Notes under the pieces: model-generated
The model's input: only the letters and a program-made list of their open reading frames with translations
Databases searched by the model: none
Told to the model about the DNA's origin: nothing
NCBI GenBank assembly: GCA_015179125.1
Contig: WHVA01000152.1
Coordinates: 158,719 to 222,718, forward strand
DNA from: Gautieria morchelliformis
Lineage: Eukaryota; Basidiomycota; Agaricomycetes; Gomphales; Gomphaceae
Direction: 5' to 3'
Length of the DNA stretch: 64,000 nucleotides
In this document: piece after piece, positions 1 through 11,037 of the stretch
Layout: every line of letters starts with the position of its first letter
Numbering within the stretch: position 1 is the stretch's first letter
Made by a program: the position numbers and the translations under genes

Positions 1-566
1 GACAATCTGTCCACCTGATGCATGAAGGTAGCCACTCATCCTGAAACTGATGCACGTTTCCAGGCTGTCCCAAGTCACCCCAGCATCCATCACTTCAAGA
101 AGGGAATCTCGACCATCAGCCAGTGGTCAGGCATGGAGTACAAGAATATGGAGAAAGTGTTCGTGGGCTTGATGGCCGGTGCGCTCCCACCTCACGCTCT
201 CAAGGCGGCACGGGCTGTCCTAGATTTTGTTTACCTCGCACAATATCCCTCACACACAACAACCACCTTGAACTGCCTCCAAGATGCCCTGGACCGCTTC
301 CACCGCTACAAAGGAGTTTTCGTCGACAGCAAGATCCGAGAGCATTTTCAAATTCCCAAGCTACACATGATAGAACACTACACTGTGTCTATCATATCTC
401 GGGGGACAGCCGACGGCTTCAACACTGAATTGCCCGAGAGACTGCACATCGACTTCTCTAAAGTGGGTTACCGTGCCAGCAGTCGTAAGGACTTTATAAT
501 CCAGATGACCCAATGGCTTACTAGACAAGAACAACTCCATTCCTTTGGCAGCTTCCTATCATCTCT
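1..566 (+). pseudogene. Plavaka (KDZ-type) transposase fragment, central to C-terminal part
   Basis: This is a piece of a Plavaka transposase, the basidiomycete branch of the KDZ cut-and-paste DNA transposons. It enters the window already inside the gene. It matches, at roughly 95% by eye, the second Plavaka copy at 49.4-52.5 kb: bases 1-230 match the reverse complement of 50873-51120 and bases 232-566 match 51271-51608 directly. Recognisable stretches are GISTISQWSGMEYKNMEKVF and the region around LHMIEHYT. A TGA at 16-18 replaces a Trp codon of the other copy. At 567 the coding sequence stops matching and an AT-rich repeat begins, so the C-terminus is missing. It cannot encode an active enzyme. 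Its value is that it preserves the uninverted order of the segment that is flipped in the second copy. Confidence 0.85.
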
Positions 567-760
567 CTTTATTTATGCATAAATAGTTAAATACAATATA
601 TATGGCTTTCTCATCGTGTCCGATGACGAGCACGGCAGAAGACGTCGAAATGACCTCATATTCGATTTGTCCATTTTTAGCATATTTGTGGTATTTTATT
701 TATGTATAAATAGTTAAATACAAAATATATGGCTTGCTCGTCGTCAACGACGACGAGCAA
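567..760. repeat. Two-copy ~131-bp repeat with hairpins, at the Plavaka break
   Basis: A unit beginning TTTATTTATG(C/T)ATAAATAG starts at 567 and again at 698, and each copy leads into a GC-richer inverted repeat. The second hairpin (734-760) has a perfect 11-bp stem, TTGCTCGTCGT pairing with ACGACGAGCAA, around a 5-nt loop. The first is imperfect. This looks like the edge of a small non-autonomous element that truncated the Plavaka gene, but I see no convincing target-site duplication. Confidence 0.5.
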
Positions 761-1458
761 GAGTGGTTTGATCGTTCTGTGGCTGGTTCCAGGGCTGGAC
801 GCCATGTTGCTCCGGTGTTGAGGTCGGCTGACGCCGGATGACATGAGTCACACATGTCGACGACAGAGGTCCATACCTGACGCCAGCTGAAGTAGTGGGT
901 AGTTGAAGCGATGATGAGCGCAGCGAGTTGAATTCTCCAACTGGGCTGATTAAGGTAGCTGAAGTAAGCTCCCTCTATAAATAACAAACCCGTGATTTTG
1001 CACCGTCACTCTTGCCTTTCGCCTCCACCCATCTACCCTGCCCTAGTGAGGCTTAGGCAATTTTTCTCTCCCCTCCCTCCGCTCCCTATTTCCGCTCCCA
1101 GCGCTTTGGGTGGTGGTATAGCCTGCCACGTCCTCGCGCTCGAGGCTCGTCAGTCTCTGACGCGTTCCGACACAACACGTCATGGTATGGACGTGTTGTG
1201 GGTTGCACGCCCGCAGGGACCTGCAACTGGGAGTTCCCACCATCTCGGCTAACTCCCGCGGATATCGCCTCTGGCCGACAAATCCCTCTGCCCCCATACT
1301 CGGCGGAAACACCTAACCTCCAGGTTGGTCTAGGTGTTTGCCGCCACCCTTTCCTCCCGTGATTCAAATACCCATTAATCAGCTAAGCTACTCACTGACC
1401 TGACCTCCATTCTGCAGAATAATTGGCGGAATAGACCCACCACGAGAAAAGAGTCTAG
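761..1458. other. Non-coding stretch, no gene recognised
   Basis: About 700 bases without a supportable gene. A TATA-like TATAAATA lies at 976-983, followed by pyrimidine-rich sequence resembling a fungal transcription start or the U5 part of an LTR. Short open frames here have no recognisable similarity. Confidence 0.4.
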
Positions 1459-1494
1459 TTAGGCCTAGACCACACATGTGGGGTGTGGGCCTAA
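1459..1494. repeat. 36-bp imperfect palindrome
   Basis: The sequence from TTAGGCC to GGCCTAA is an imperfect palindrome centred on CATG (1475-1478). Just downstream is an alternating GC run (about 1526-1540). Both lie close to a transposon end at 1621 and may be subterminal structure of that element. Confidence 0.5.
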
Positions 1495-1621
1495 TTGGAT
1501 TAGTAAGTGGTGTTATACAGGTGATCGCGCGCGCGCGCAAAATGCAACCGACTGCGCGCGATCAGGATTTTTCGACTTGGGCGCGGGCACGGCCTAATTT
1601 TTGTGCACTTCGACTGCCATA
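1495..1621. mobile_element. Right end of an integrase-type DNA transposon (TATGGC family)
   Basis: Read on the minus strand from 1621, the end is TATGGCAGTCGAAGTGCAC followed by AAAAAT. This is nearly identical to the termini of the elements starting at 2174 and 8290. The next six bases, TCTCTC (1622-1627), are the first bases shared with the uninterrupted LRR-like gene copy at 43052, so 1621/1622 is an insertion junction. The left end was not found; the element may be truncated or a short non-autonomous derivative. Confidence 0.7.
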
Positions 1622-2173
1622 TCTCTCCTCCAGTTGTGTCTGCACACATTGGTATATGAATACGGTGGCCTACCGCCAGAATACTTCTCCTTCGTACCAC
1701 GACATATTCTTCGTGAATACGTGCGTTACGGCACTGTACATGCTCCAAGCTTGCTCAAGGAGGATCTGGATGCTTTGTGGGCTATCGACAACGTAACCTC
1801 TGTGGATGGCGAACTTATTGTTATTGGTTCCTATGTGGAGTCTGTTTTAAATTGCGTGTCTGAGTCCTCCAAAGGAGTTCCAGAGGATTGGGAGTCCGAG
1901 CCTGGCGAAGCAGAGCTGCCTCCCTTTCTGCACACCTTCATCGTCCTCGTGTCGTCTTTTCGACCATCCCCAATGACGCTGCTTCCTCCGACATTGACTC
2001 ATCTTGCCTTGCTCAACGTCTCACAAATGCCACTATGCACACTCCCAGCATCATTACCCCTTCTTGCTCTCCTTGACCTGTCATTTCACTCATGGCTTGG
2101 CCCACATTTCGGCAAACTCGTTCGTCTGGAGTGGAGCAAATGGACAAAGTTGACATTACTAGGACTCCGGGGT
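1622..2173 (+). pseudogene. Leucine-rich-repeat-like gene, copy A, 5' part
   Basis: The frame reads LHTLVYEYGGLPPEYFSFVP early on, then an acidic linker, then leucine-rich units such as LPPTLTHLALLNVS and LPASLPLLALLDLSF spaced like short LRRs. I see no F-box, signal peptide or catalytic motif, so the role is unknown; LRR repeats generally bind proteins. The 5' end is lost at the transposon junction 1621. The coding sequence is cut after LLGLRG by the 5.9-kb transposon and resumes at 8072. Copy B (42896-43685) shows the uninterrupted arrangement. It could be host or a multicopy fungal family. Confidence 0.65.
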
Positions 2174-2242
2174 TATGGCGGTCAAATTGCACAAAAATGA
2201 TTTTCCCTGTGCGTGCTGAAGATGTAAACCCGCGCGTGTGAG
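2174..2242 (+). repeat. Left terminal inverted repeat
   Basis: Starts TATGGCGGTCAAATTGCAC and ends near GCGCGTGTGAG. Its inverse is at 7993-8065, with a few mismatches and small indels. Confidence 0.85.
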
Positions 2243-2683
2243 AGTGTGTGCCCATGTGGTTGGGTATGGGTGGTTATGTGCCCCTCATGACAAATGCTTG
2301 CGGCATCAAGCCAGCATGATGCATCCACATCGGAAATGATAAAATATATTTGTGTTAATGGTGAAAGCGATGCAAAGGTATGCATCCAAGCTGTTAAGTA
2401 CAGGTGCCTGAGGCTGGAGGTATGGAAGTGGACATGGCCTGCTTGGGAGAAATGGGTACATACATATGTGAGCGTACTTCAAGTTTTACAAACGAAAGAA
2501 ATATTCTATTAGGTTGAGGTCGAGGTATTAAAAGGAGTAATACGTAGTGGTAAATAAGTAATGAATGACTGGCATTAGCTCAAGTGTAAAATATTCCGAA
2601 GGAAGAAAAAAAAAAAGAAAAAAAATTTTTTTGAGGAAAAAGAGAGAGGAAGCTGTCAAAAGAATAGTGGTTCAAATGATATC

Positions 2684-4210
2684 CTAGATTAGATTGGCCC
2701 AAGGGTTATCTGCCGTTTTGAACGGACTCTTGAATCCACCGAGCTTAGGAGCTGGCTTCATCGATGCCGTCTTCATTGATGCATCGGAATCCTCAAAGCT
2801 TTTCTCCAGTTCAGGGGTAGAGAGTCGCTTGGCTGGTGGTGAGCCAGAGGTTGTTGCTGTTTGTGGGATGGGGAGAGCCAATGCCAAAGGTGACCCTTCC
2901 TCGCTATCAGAACTGACAACATATATAGCATTTGATACTACTCATAGAAGTCAGTGTGTGCTTTCTGCGGAGTTGAAGTGCAGACTACCTGAATTGCTTT
3001 CATGAGCCTTTTCGATATCAGAAGACGATTGAAAGTCATCATCATAGTTATCCTCTGGAACAGGGCTAATTGAGGTACGCTTCTCCTTCAATCACGTGTT
3101 ATGGCTGTGTATCGGTTCATCATCGAGCTCTGCTTCCGCTATGGTATCTTTGAAGTCAATGGTTGTGTTTTAGGTGGTAATGGATTGCTTACAGGCAGAA
3201 CACTTTGATGTCGATGCATCTTTTCCTTTGAGTTCGCGAATGATGCTGCTTAACCACTTTCAGGACACTGCAGACTATTATTAGATGTCCAGACACAGTA
3301 AGATATTCAAGGCCTACCAAGGTATAGCTTACTTTCCTGCCAGCCTTTACTCATACCTCCTTTAGCATCCACAAAATCATATCCATCGGGGACTTCACGG
3401 TCCAGCGAGAGGTGCGAGCGGCTTGCTTTCAGCAGGCGCCAGGTAAATTCATCACCAACCTCTGCTACATCATCCATAGGCTCAAAAGCAGCAGGTAACA
3501 TTTGCCGCAGCCACTCATCAAGCTTGCGAGTTGACCATTGGTTGGAGAACTCCAATTCGCCAGGATTCCCGAATATAGCAAAGCCGGCTTTGCTTAGCTG
3601 ATTGATATGCTGTAAGTTCGGTTCCGTTGTTTCATTGAGTGTCTCGGTATCCTGTGATCTCAAGGTAAGTGTAGTCATTAATCAACGCAATGTTTGCTCA
3701 CATCAATGCCTTCTGGCATTATAACAAGCAGTCGCACCCTTGTAAATACGTCCCCACTGTTGCCCCTTTTCTGTTTTCCCACGGAATGTCTTTCCCCCCC
3801 TTTCAGCTGGGACACCTGTTATCTCTTGGAATTCATATTATGAATGTAAGCTGTACCTTTTTGCTGTTACCCTCATTCTCACTCATAGCTGTCTTCTTGA
3901 GACCGGCAATAGCCTCGCGGCATGCATCGTCTTCGCTCGTGTGACATTTACCCTTCATCCTCATTTTGACAGAGCCTCCCACAGCAGCGCCCTGCGCTGT
4001 AAAAGTCGAAAGTAAGTCTTGAAAAGATTGGTTAGTGTTTGGTGACTGAGCCAGTGGTGTAGATGATGGTATCCGATGCCATGCGATGGTGTGTAAACAG
4101 CCTGCGCATGTGGTTGCTTCATTGATACCAATACTTTCCTTTGGGACAAAATGCGGGCATGATCAGAGAGAGCCGTTCTCTGCTCCAGAGTATTTGCATC
4201 TTTGAGCCAT
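2684..4210 (-). pseudogene. Transposon accessory protein, zinc-motif type (element 1)
   Basis: This minus-strand gene lies downstream of the transposase and has a counterpart in the same place in the element at 8290-14482, so it is a conserved second gene of the family. From the N-terminus it shows a Cys/His cluster (CPHFVPK, then a CAGCLHTIAWH-like segment), a linker, the region LDEWLRQMLPAAFEPMDD with FTWRLLKASRSHLSL, and DAKGGMSKGWQESKLYL. The C-terminus is acidic and ends NPWANLI. Introns separate the blocks. A TGA follows the first 15 codons after the ATG at 4210, so this copy seems inactive. I do not recognise the family. The Cys/His cluster suggests metal and possibly DNA binding. Confidence 0.55.
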
Positions 4211-4740
4211 GGACTAGAAGTGGAAATGGTGAAAGAGTGTGAAGATTCAGTGTGTGATGACGCAAGAAATTTCACACGTAGCTCGTACTGTATACGCTCA
4301 TTATCTGACCATCTCTTGACAGAGTTGATTTTGACATGAAAACTAAATGGTATTTTGACTCTACAGTGTGTGAGATACATTTTTGATCCATGCGCATGTG
4401 CGACGTTCTGCATCTCTTATGTTTTCTCCCGTGGCGGGCCCACCCCAACCAGACCATGTCTACGCTCATATTTCACGAGAGATGTCCCACCTTCATCAAT
4501 TTTGCCCGCCTCTCTTGCCGTCGTACAAACGTACACGCAGGATTGTTTTACAACTCACATGCCATGTGCGCCTTGGCACTGCACATGCACATGTAACTCG
4601 TAATACCGTCTCTAGGCGTAATGAGGAGGTGAACGTGGAGGAGAAGTTGGTCAGGTGCATGCGGGAAAGAGTTGCCCCGAGAAAGGGAAGGAGAGTGGGT
4701 GATCATTTGGATTCAAGTATGATAGAAGTTGTACCTACTA

Positions 4741-6832
4741 CTATACATCTTCCAATTGATATAGCAATGTTTGCGTAATATGAAGGCCTTGCGACCAAGC
4801 AACTGCACGAGGGAACCAAATAGACTCCGGGAGCTCCACAACAAGCTCCCAAGCCCGATGACCCACACAAATACTCTTGAATACTAGGTAGCCATCTTCC
4901 TGCTCATCAGCCATCACTCCATACCCCTCGGGGATTAGTCCTGTCTCATGAGCTTGATCCAGTGCTGCAAAAAAAATCGCCTCGTGAAGCCGATTGCTGA
5001 AAGGTGGCTGGCTGCGTGGGACGTGAATGGCAGGGTGGTTGATATTGGCTTGCACATCCATTGTCAATTGGTCTTCTATTGCACTGTTATTCTCATCATT
5101 GTCTTCCAAGTCAGATATATTGTCCCCGCTGCTGTCAGTAGCAGTAAGCGACTCCAAGTCATCACTTGTGTCCAGATCGTCTCCGTCCAAAGGATGACCA
5201 GCCCCTGTGAGACCTGATGGACAACGGAGCCATGCATTTAGTAGTACTGCTGAAGCGTGTCTGGATGCACCTCATCATACTCGGAGACAATCTTCCCATG
5301 CTTCGCATTGCTAAGAAAGTGCATATCCTATAAATAATGTCAATTGTGAAATAGTAGTCTTGATGTCAGCAAAATTTACTTACTAATGGGGTCCGGTTAT
5401 TTGCACTGGACATCGGATGGTTATTCCAATCGGCTTCAAATGCATTGCAGTCTGCATTTATGAGATCGAGGAAAAGCACGTGTAGGAGTCATAGGTGGTG
5501 AGGGTTGAGACGATCCAGATGATGGGAGCTTTCAAGGTGTGCAAAAAAGGCACACCAACGGCGGCTAAACTGCATTGTGACCTCAACCCATATTCGCTCA
5601 ATACGGGTGTTATGAGTTGAACTAAAAAAATAATGAAGCATATAGAGGAACAAGCACACAGTAGTACTTACGATCCCCACATAAAAGAGCCGCGTGATGG
5701 TCCATGGTGCATGATCATCCAGACAGCGAGTTCAATGTTCTTGCCACCCCGATCACCACAGAGGCGTGAAGGACAGCCGTACTTGGCTGCTGCATCCAAA
5801 AACAAGTCCAGGACTGCGCTTGCACGGTTATTAGTACTGGCATGCAGTGCAACCATCTGCACGCTCAGTGTGAGTATTGAGAATTCATGTTGCAAAAAGA
5901 CATACCGTGTGATCATGTCCATCCACACCGCCATGGATAACAATACCATATTGAATTAATTTGTGCAGGCCATCAAAATGCCAAACAGCATTTGACATGG
6001 TGGAGATATATTCACACCGTAAAAGAGTGTCGTGTTGGCGAAGAGCCTGTCCAAGGCCATCAACCCGTCATAGAGATTTTCGAACACGCTCCTTCTGTAT
6101 CCGTATACCATGGCGACTTAAAAATCCCATGGTGTATCGAACTCCAGAGTTGGGGCGTAGGCGTTTGTAGAGTTTGATTAGAAGATTGAGATCTATATCA
6201 TTAAGAGTGGAGAAGCATTGGCTGAGTCCCATTTCTTGCAGCTTTTACCTCAGGGTGTTCCAGTGTATGCCTAAGAGTTGTGAAAGAAGCTGCAGACTGA
6301 GGTGACGGTTCCCAGATACGGCCTCTTGCACCCACTCAGCATTCAATTGCTTCGTTGGCCGACCGACACGTCCGGTATGGATAATAGTGGTAAGATCCTC
6401 CCTAGACGTGGTTTCTGGATCACTAAACATGCGGATGCGTAGCGTAGTAAACCAATGAGTACAATATACATACATGTCGTCTGCTCCTTTCACAGCAATG
6501 GCTAGCTCTACTAGTAATTTACCTAGACAGACAGCACATGTCTTAAGCCAAATCACAGGTAGATCAGTAGCACCCAGGTTCCGGAGGAGATAGCGTATGC
6601 GCCCTAGAAGGAAATCGAAGTGGTATTTGAGGCGAAGCAAATCACTATCCTCACGATGAAGAACGTGCAAGGCGTGTGAGTAGGACCTAGAAATTATTTG
6701 ATGAGCTCGGTTGACATTGTGTCCCCACCTGCTTGGTGGACCAGGACCTGGCAAATCCGGGCATGCAGGTAGGAGGACCATGTTGCATGACAGGTGTCGG
6801 AGTTTACTTTTGCTTTCTTTACTCGTCCCCAT
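4741..6832 (-). pseudogene. DDE integrase-like transposase (element 1)
   Basis: Probable transposase of the 2174-8065 element. The N-terminal part (6832-6245) ends in a helix-turn-helix-like segment (GRPTKQLN, then LLSQLLGIHWNTLR). An integrase core follows. The three acidic residues are visible as FDGLHKLIQYGIVIHG (about 5950), YGCPSRLCGDRGGKN (about 5780) and HNTRIERIWVEV (about 5600). A C-terminal domain follows (about 5190-4741) with HPAIHVPRSQPPFSN and LIPEGYGVM. Introns interrupt the core. The frame shifts just after NTLR at about 6245 and again before the first Asp, so it is probably dead. The start ATG at 6832 lies 46 bp from the divergent BTB gene, suggesting a shared promoter region. 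Confidence 0.75.
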
Positions 6833-6878
6833 TGCTTCTCAAAATTCTACTTACAGTTTTCTACTAATACCATAGATC

Positions 6879-7947
6879 ATGACTGTCATTACTTGCCATA
6901 GCGAATTTTACCTCGAAGATGGTTCAATCACATTACAGGTATGAGATTATAGCAATGCTCACTTATATTACAAGCTAAAATACTGGTCCAGATTGAGGAT
7001 GTCCTCTACAAACTCAATATATCACTCCTTCGCAAATTTTCAGTTGTTTTCAAGGATATGTTTTCCATGCCGCCAAGCTCTTCACAGCCCAACCATCATG
7101 AAGGCATGAGCGATGAGAGCCCTGTTAAATTGGGTCTGCCATTTATGGTAAAAAAAAAATGGATTATTTACTGTGGTGGTTTATATGTCGGTAAGACAGC
7201 ATTAAACTATTTATTAATGGCTGAACTGAAGCACCCTAGCTATAGTTCAAATCTCCCCCGTTAGAAGGGCTTGTTTCGATCCTCGAACTCGGCACGTTCC
7301 TACAGATAGATGTTGCCAGGTCTTTTGCAATCCAGGCCCTCTCTACCGATTCCCTGAACCTTTCCCCTGCTCGGCAGCTCTCTCTTGCACTTAGGTTCCG
7401 CATCAGTGACTGGATCGAATTAGATTTTAAAGCTCTCGTTGCGACGCCAGCTCATCGACTCAGTCTAGAGGATGCCTCATTCTTAGGTCTCACTATCATG
7501 CACATTATCCACTCCACACAGTCAGAAATCTGCCATCTTCGCCTTGTCCTTGCATATAACCCACTCAAGATGGACAAACACAATGTGTCGTGCAAGAGGC
7601 CTGCTCTTGGCTGCCAGGCCAGCTGGGAAGCTGCCTGGTGGGATAGGTTTGCATGCCATTATCTACATCCAGATCACCCCTGCACACCACTTGAAGCACT
7701 TGCAAAGTTCGAATCCGCAAACATTGCAGGTGTCACGACAGCCTGCAGGCTTCAGGCAGTGGAATTTATCAGAGATCATGGAGTTTTTGACAGGGAATAT
7801 GGTATATTGGAGGAGGGACTGAAGTTGCTTAAGAAGTTTGAGGGAACTGTGGTTGGTGTCTATTTTTTTGATTTTATACCAGTCTTTACTGCTCTTCATT
7901 GCTATCAGATTACAGTACTTAAAAAATTAATGGTATTAAATTTTTGA
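6879..7947 (+). CDS. BTB/POZ-type fungal gene carried inside the transposon
   Basis: Exon 1 starts at ATG 6879 with HSEFYLEDGSITLQ, typical of the first strand of fungal BTB proteins. A GT-AG intron (6939-6991) follows, then IEDVLYKLNISLLRKFSVVF with PSSSQPNHHEGMSDESPVKL. A second intron ends at 7245. The long C-terminal block (7246-7947) has LVSILELGTFLQID, PARQLSLALRFRISDW and WWDRFACHYLHPD, matching the conserved tail of basidiomycete BTB-domain proteins. BTB domains mediate dimerisation and Cullin-3 binding in known families; the function here is unknown. The middle, around 7140-7240, does not look like the usual BTB core, so the copy may be decayed. It lies wholly between the TIRs, head-to-head with the transposase. 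Confidence 0.65.
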
Positions 7948-7992
7948 TTACAAGTGGTTGAAATAAACAATGTTGCGCGCGCGGGGAAGTCG

Positions 7993-8065
7993 CTCACACG
8001 CGCGCGCAGGTTTACATTTTCGGCACGCGTGGGAAATTTGATTTTTGTGCAGGATGACACCCATA
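7993..8065 (-). repeat. Right terminal inverted repeat
   Basis: Inverse of 2174-2242. Read on the minus strand it starts TATGGGTGTCATCCTGCAC and includes ATGTAAACC. It is followed on the plus strand by the CGGGGT duplication. Confidence 0.85.
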
Positions 8066-8071
8066 CGGGGT

Positions 8072-8161
8072 TGTGGGATATGTGACGCTGATGCATGGAC
8101 GCGTAAGAAACGCATCAATGAATGTAGACTCATCAATGTGGACATAGTCTCGACAGAATAA
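8072..8161 (+). pseudogene. LRR-like gene copy A, 3' end beyond the insertion
   Basis: The reading CGICDADAWTRKKRINE to a TAA at 8159-8161 matches the C-terminus in copy B (ending at 43685). Homology continues into 3' flanking sequence up to 8289, where a second transposon begins. It is the continuation of the coding sequence broken at 2173. Confidence 0.75.
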
Positions 8162-8361
8162 GTTTTCGTTTTGAGTCGATCCGCATGATTGTTGTCAATG
8201 TAAAGTTGTCTTGCAGAAATTGACTGACCCAAGGTGTATGAAACCTAATGATATGGTCATGGCATGATTTGCTGCCCACGTCCCGTCTCTATGGCGGTCA
8301 AAATGCACAAATATTATTTTGCACACGCGCAATGAAAATGGGACCACGCGTGCCCCTGGGT

Positions 8362-10890
8362 ATGTGCTGACATGGGCGTTGATGGGTGGTCATAGGCCCT
8401 GGGTGACAAACACGTCAGGCCGTGCGCTTGCCATGTCGGCATGACGCACGAGTTAGCCAAAGCTTGCGAGCTTTTGGCTAGGTCGTGCATCATGCCGACC
8501 CGCCGAGCATCTGTCATGGAACAGGGTCACATTACTTTCAATTCTGTTGTCTACAATCGCTTTGCTTCAAGATGTGCTCATGGTGCAAGATGAAATCCTA
8601 TCTCTTGATAGGGTACAGAAGTGTATATGGGGATGAGTATGGAAATGGTCAGGGGAGTGCGCAGGTAAGAAAGGGACACAGGAATACCTGAGGTGCATTA
8701 CGCTTGAGATCAGTACGCAAGTGGATATGAGAGTACTGAGGTACCTACATGCGGCCGGTGCAGAATTGGATACCGACATGCTTATCTGAGTATGATGAGT
8801 AACAATTGAATCCACGTAGCCTGTGTATTTAGCTCTCCTCAGATAAGCTGTCAAACAGCATCGAACAAGGTGGAAGGCCTATCGGGATTGTTACATCAGT
8901 ATTTCATAGTAAAATACTGAGAAGTTAAGGGCAAAATGGTTACCGTCTCTGAATTTATCACCTGTCACAAATTCAGCCAAATTAGGGTGAAAATTGGTTG
9001 TTGCTGGGGAGGGTATGTGTTGCGGAGTAGACAGGACTCCGTGTAGCTCTCCCTGGACATGGTGTCAAGCTTAGCAATCATTGAACGCTTGCTAAGTAGC
9101 TATCAAGATTGTCAATAATTCCATAAAATATCGAGAAGCTAACTTACCAAGGGCAAGACTGGGACAGAAATGGCATCCAAGGTGAATACGGGTATACTGA
9201 AATGCTAATATGCTGAAATGTTGATGTACAGGCTGTGGATATGTCATACGTGAAACAGCTCAAAGGATACGTGAGCTGCACATGTGAGATCGGTAAAGGA
9301 GGGAGCAGCTAGAGGCGACAGAAGCTATATATTTCCAGGGTCAAGAGGATAGTGAGTGTTGGTAGGGTTTTTATGACTATTCTTGTCATACATGGTCAAA
9401 GAGACGAGATGTACCCAGTGGAAAAAGGAGAATAGGGCGACATATACAAAAGGAGGAGAACATCAGTGAATGTGCAGGAGGACGAGAACAGCCAGGGAAG
9501 ACATACCTTACTGGATGTGTGATAGATGGTGGAAGAGATGAGATGTACACAGCGGAAAATGGTGAAAAGGAGGAGAGCCAAAAATAAAAATAAAAAACGT
9601 GGCTTAATGACCCCGAGACAACAATGAGAATTCAAAGGCGATATCTCGGGCTCATGTTGACAATGAAGATATGATGAGATCATGCAGGGTAAAGAAAAAA
9701 TGTAGAATCAGATTAATAAATATCATAATCGTTGAAATCTGAACCAGGAGGTTGTGTCTCCTTTTAGTTGGAGTCAGGGACACCTCACTCGTACTGGTCT
9801 TGGTACATGGCTGGGGCGACTGCCACAGACTACTTGCTACAAAGAAGAAAAATATTATTAGTGATTATTTAAAAGGCCTACAGTAGTAATAGAAAATGGG
9901 GAGAAAAAAGCCAGAGAGATGAGATAAAAGAGAGTAGGCGTTATTGTTGTTTTAGTTGTGTTGTTTTATACTAGGAATATGATTTTAGGACGATGTGATT
10001 TAATCTCTTAATTATGAGATAAATCGAGTAAGTTTTGAAGTAGACAGGAATATCTGCACGCACAGTGGATATGCATGTCTTGTGAATAGTGCCGACTAGA
10101 AACTATACTACTGTGTGTGGAGCGAAACGAGGTGTTATTCCACTGCTATTTTATTGTACATGGGGCTACGTATTTATTAGTTACCGGTGGCACTTGGCGG
10201 TCAAGGGATTGGTGGTGTGATACTAAAGGATGATGGAATGGGGTGAGCGGCGCACATGTAAGGATAGGAGTGGCAACGTGTGTTGTATAGGTTGGGCTTG
10301 GAGATGGAGTGTAAAGTAGGATGCGGGAACGGAAGTTTAGTGAAGGATAGGGGGCATAGTCTGGGTATAGGCAGGGTCGGCTCGGCGTGTCACGTCCCTT
10401 GATTGGGTCACGTGATTGATGGAAGGTTGCATGATTCGGGATGGGCTCGGTGTTCTTGGATAGCGTTTTGGGTGTTGTAAGTCGTGGTAACACGTGATAC
10501 GTGTCCCTGTGACGTCGGGGGAGTTGGGGGATGCGATTGGGTCAATTTGAGTGGGCATATGATGATCTGGCGGTCTCGGGTACTAGTGCCGTAATGTATA
10601 TATCCTGAGAGAGGGGTTATCGGTGTATTGGTCGTGATATGGGGTTGTGTTTGTTTGTAGTTAATATGTTAATATTGTATTCTTTAATACTTTCAACAAG
10701 TTAATGGGTATAATAAAATCAGAGAGCCATGGAGAGATGAGATAGAAGAATGTGTGTGCTATTTAAGTAAAGCTGAGCGATATAAGAATGAAGTGGAGTG
10801 TGGAAGAGACGAGGCAAGGAGAGTATGTTGTATTAGTTGATGCATATCAAAGTGAAGATGGGAGCCAGGAAGTATTTGAGTTTGTCAATG
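8362..10890. other. Long non-coding part of element 2
   Basis: About 2.5 kb with no supportable gene. A near-repeat containing GATGTAC(C/A)CAG(T/C)GGAAAA occurs at about 9407 and 9541. A TATA-like TGTATATATCC lies near 10593 and CACGTGA motifs near 10408 and 10491. The length makes this element's 5'-side spacer much larger than element 1's (about 500 bp), so another, unrecognised insertion may be inside. Confidence 0.35.
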
Positions 10891-11037
10891 TCATTTGTTT
10901 ATGCGGGTAGTGAGGGCAGCACAGCATCTGTAGCCAGTGTGGGTGGCGCAAGGGCGACGGGAAGTGTGGGCAGACAGGGTGGTACAGGAAGTGCGGGTGG
11001 TGCAAGTGGGGCGGGTGGTGCTGCGGGAGGGAGGAAC

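Larger units (their letters stand above)
2174..8065. mobile_element. Complete integrase-type DNA transposon with TIRs and 6-bp TSD
   Basis: The element is bounded by terminal inverted repeats of about 70 bp (2174-2242 and 7993-8065), both containing TGCACAAAAAT and ATGTAAACC. It is flanked by a perfect 6-bp duplication CGGGGT (2168-2173 and 8066-8071). The empty site survives in copy B of the host gene, where CGAGGT runs straight into TGTGGG. It carries an accessory gene (minus), a DDE integrase-like transposase (minus) and a BTB-type gene (plus). Ends starting TA and a 6-bp duplication agree with what I recall of the IS3EU superfamily, but the assignment is tentative and Ginger-like groups are alternatives. 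Its transposase frame is broken. Confidence 0.85.

Noticed and set aside
992-1367. Overlapping open frames of 85-95 codons on both strands
   Set aside because: GC-rich spacer with several frames open at once and no domain signal.
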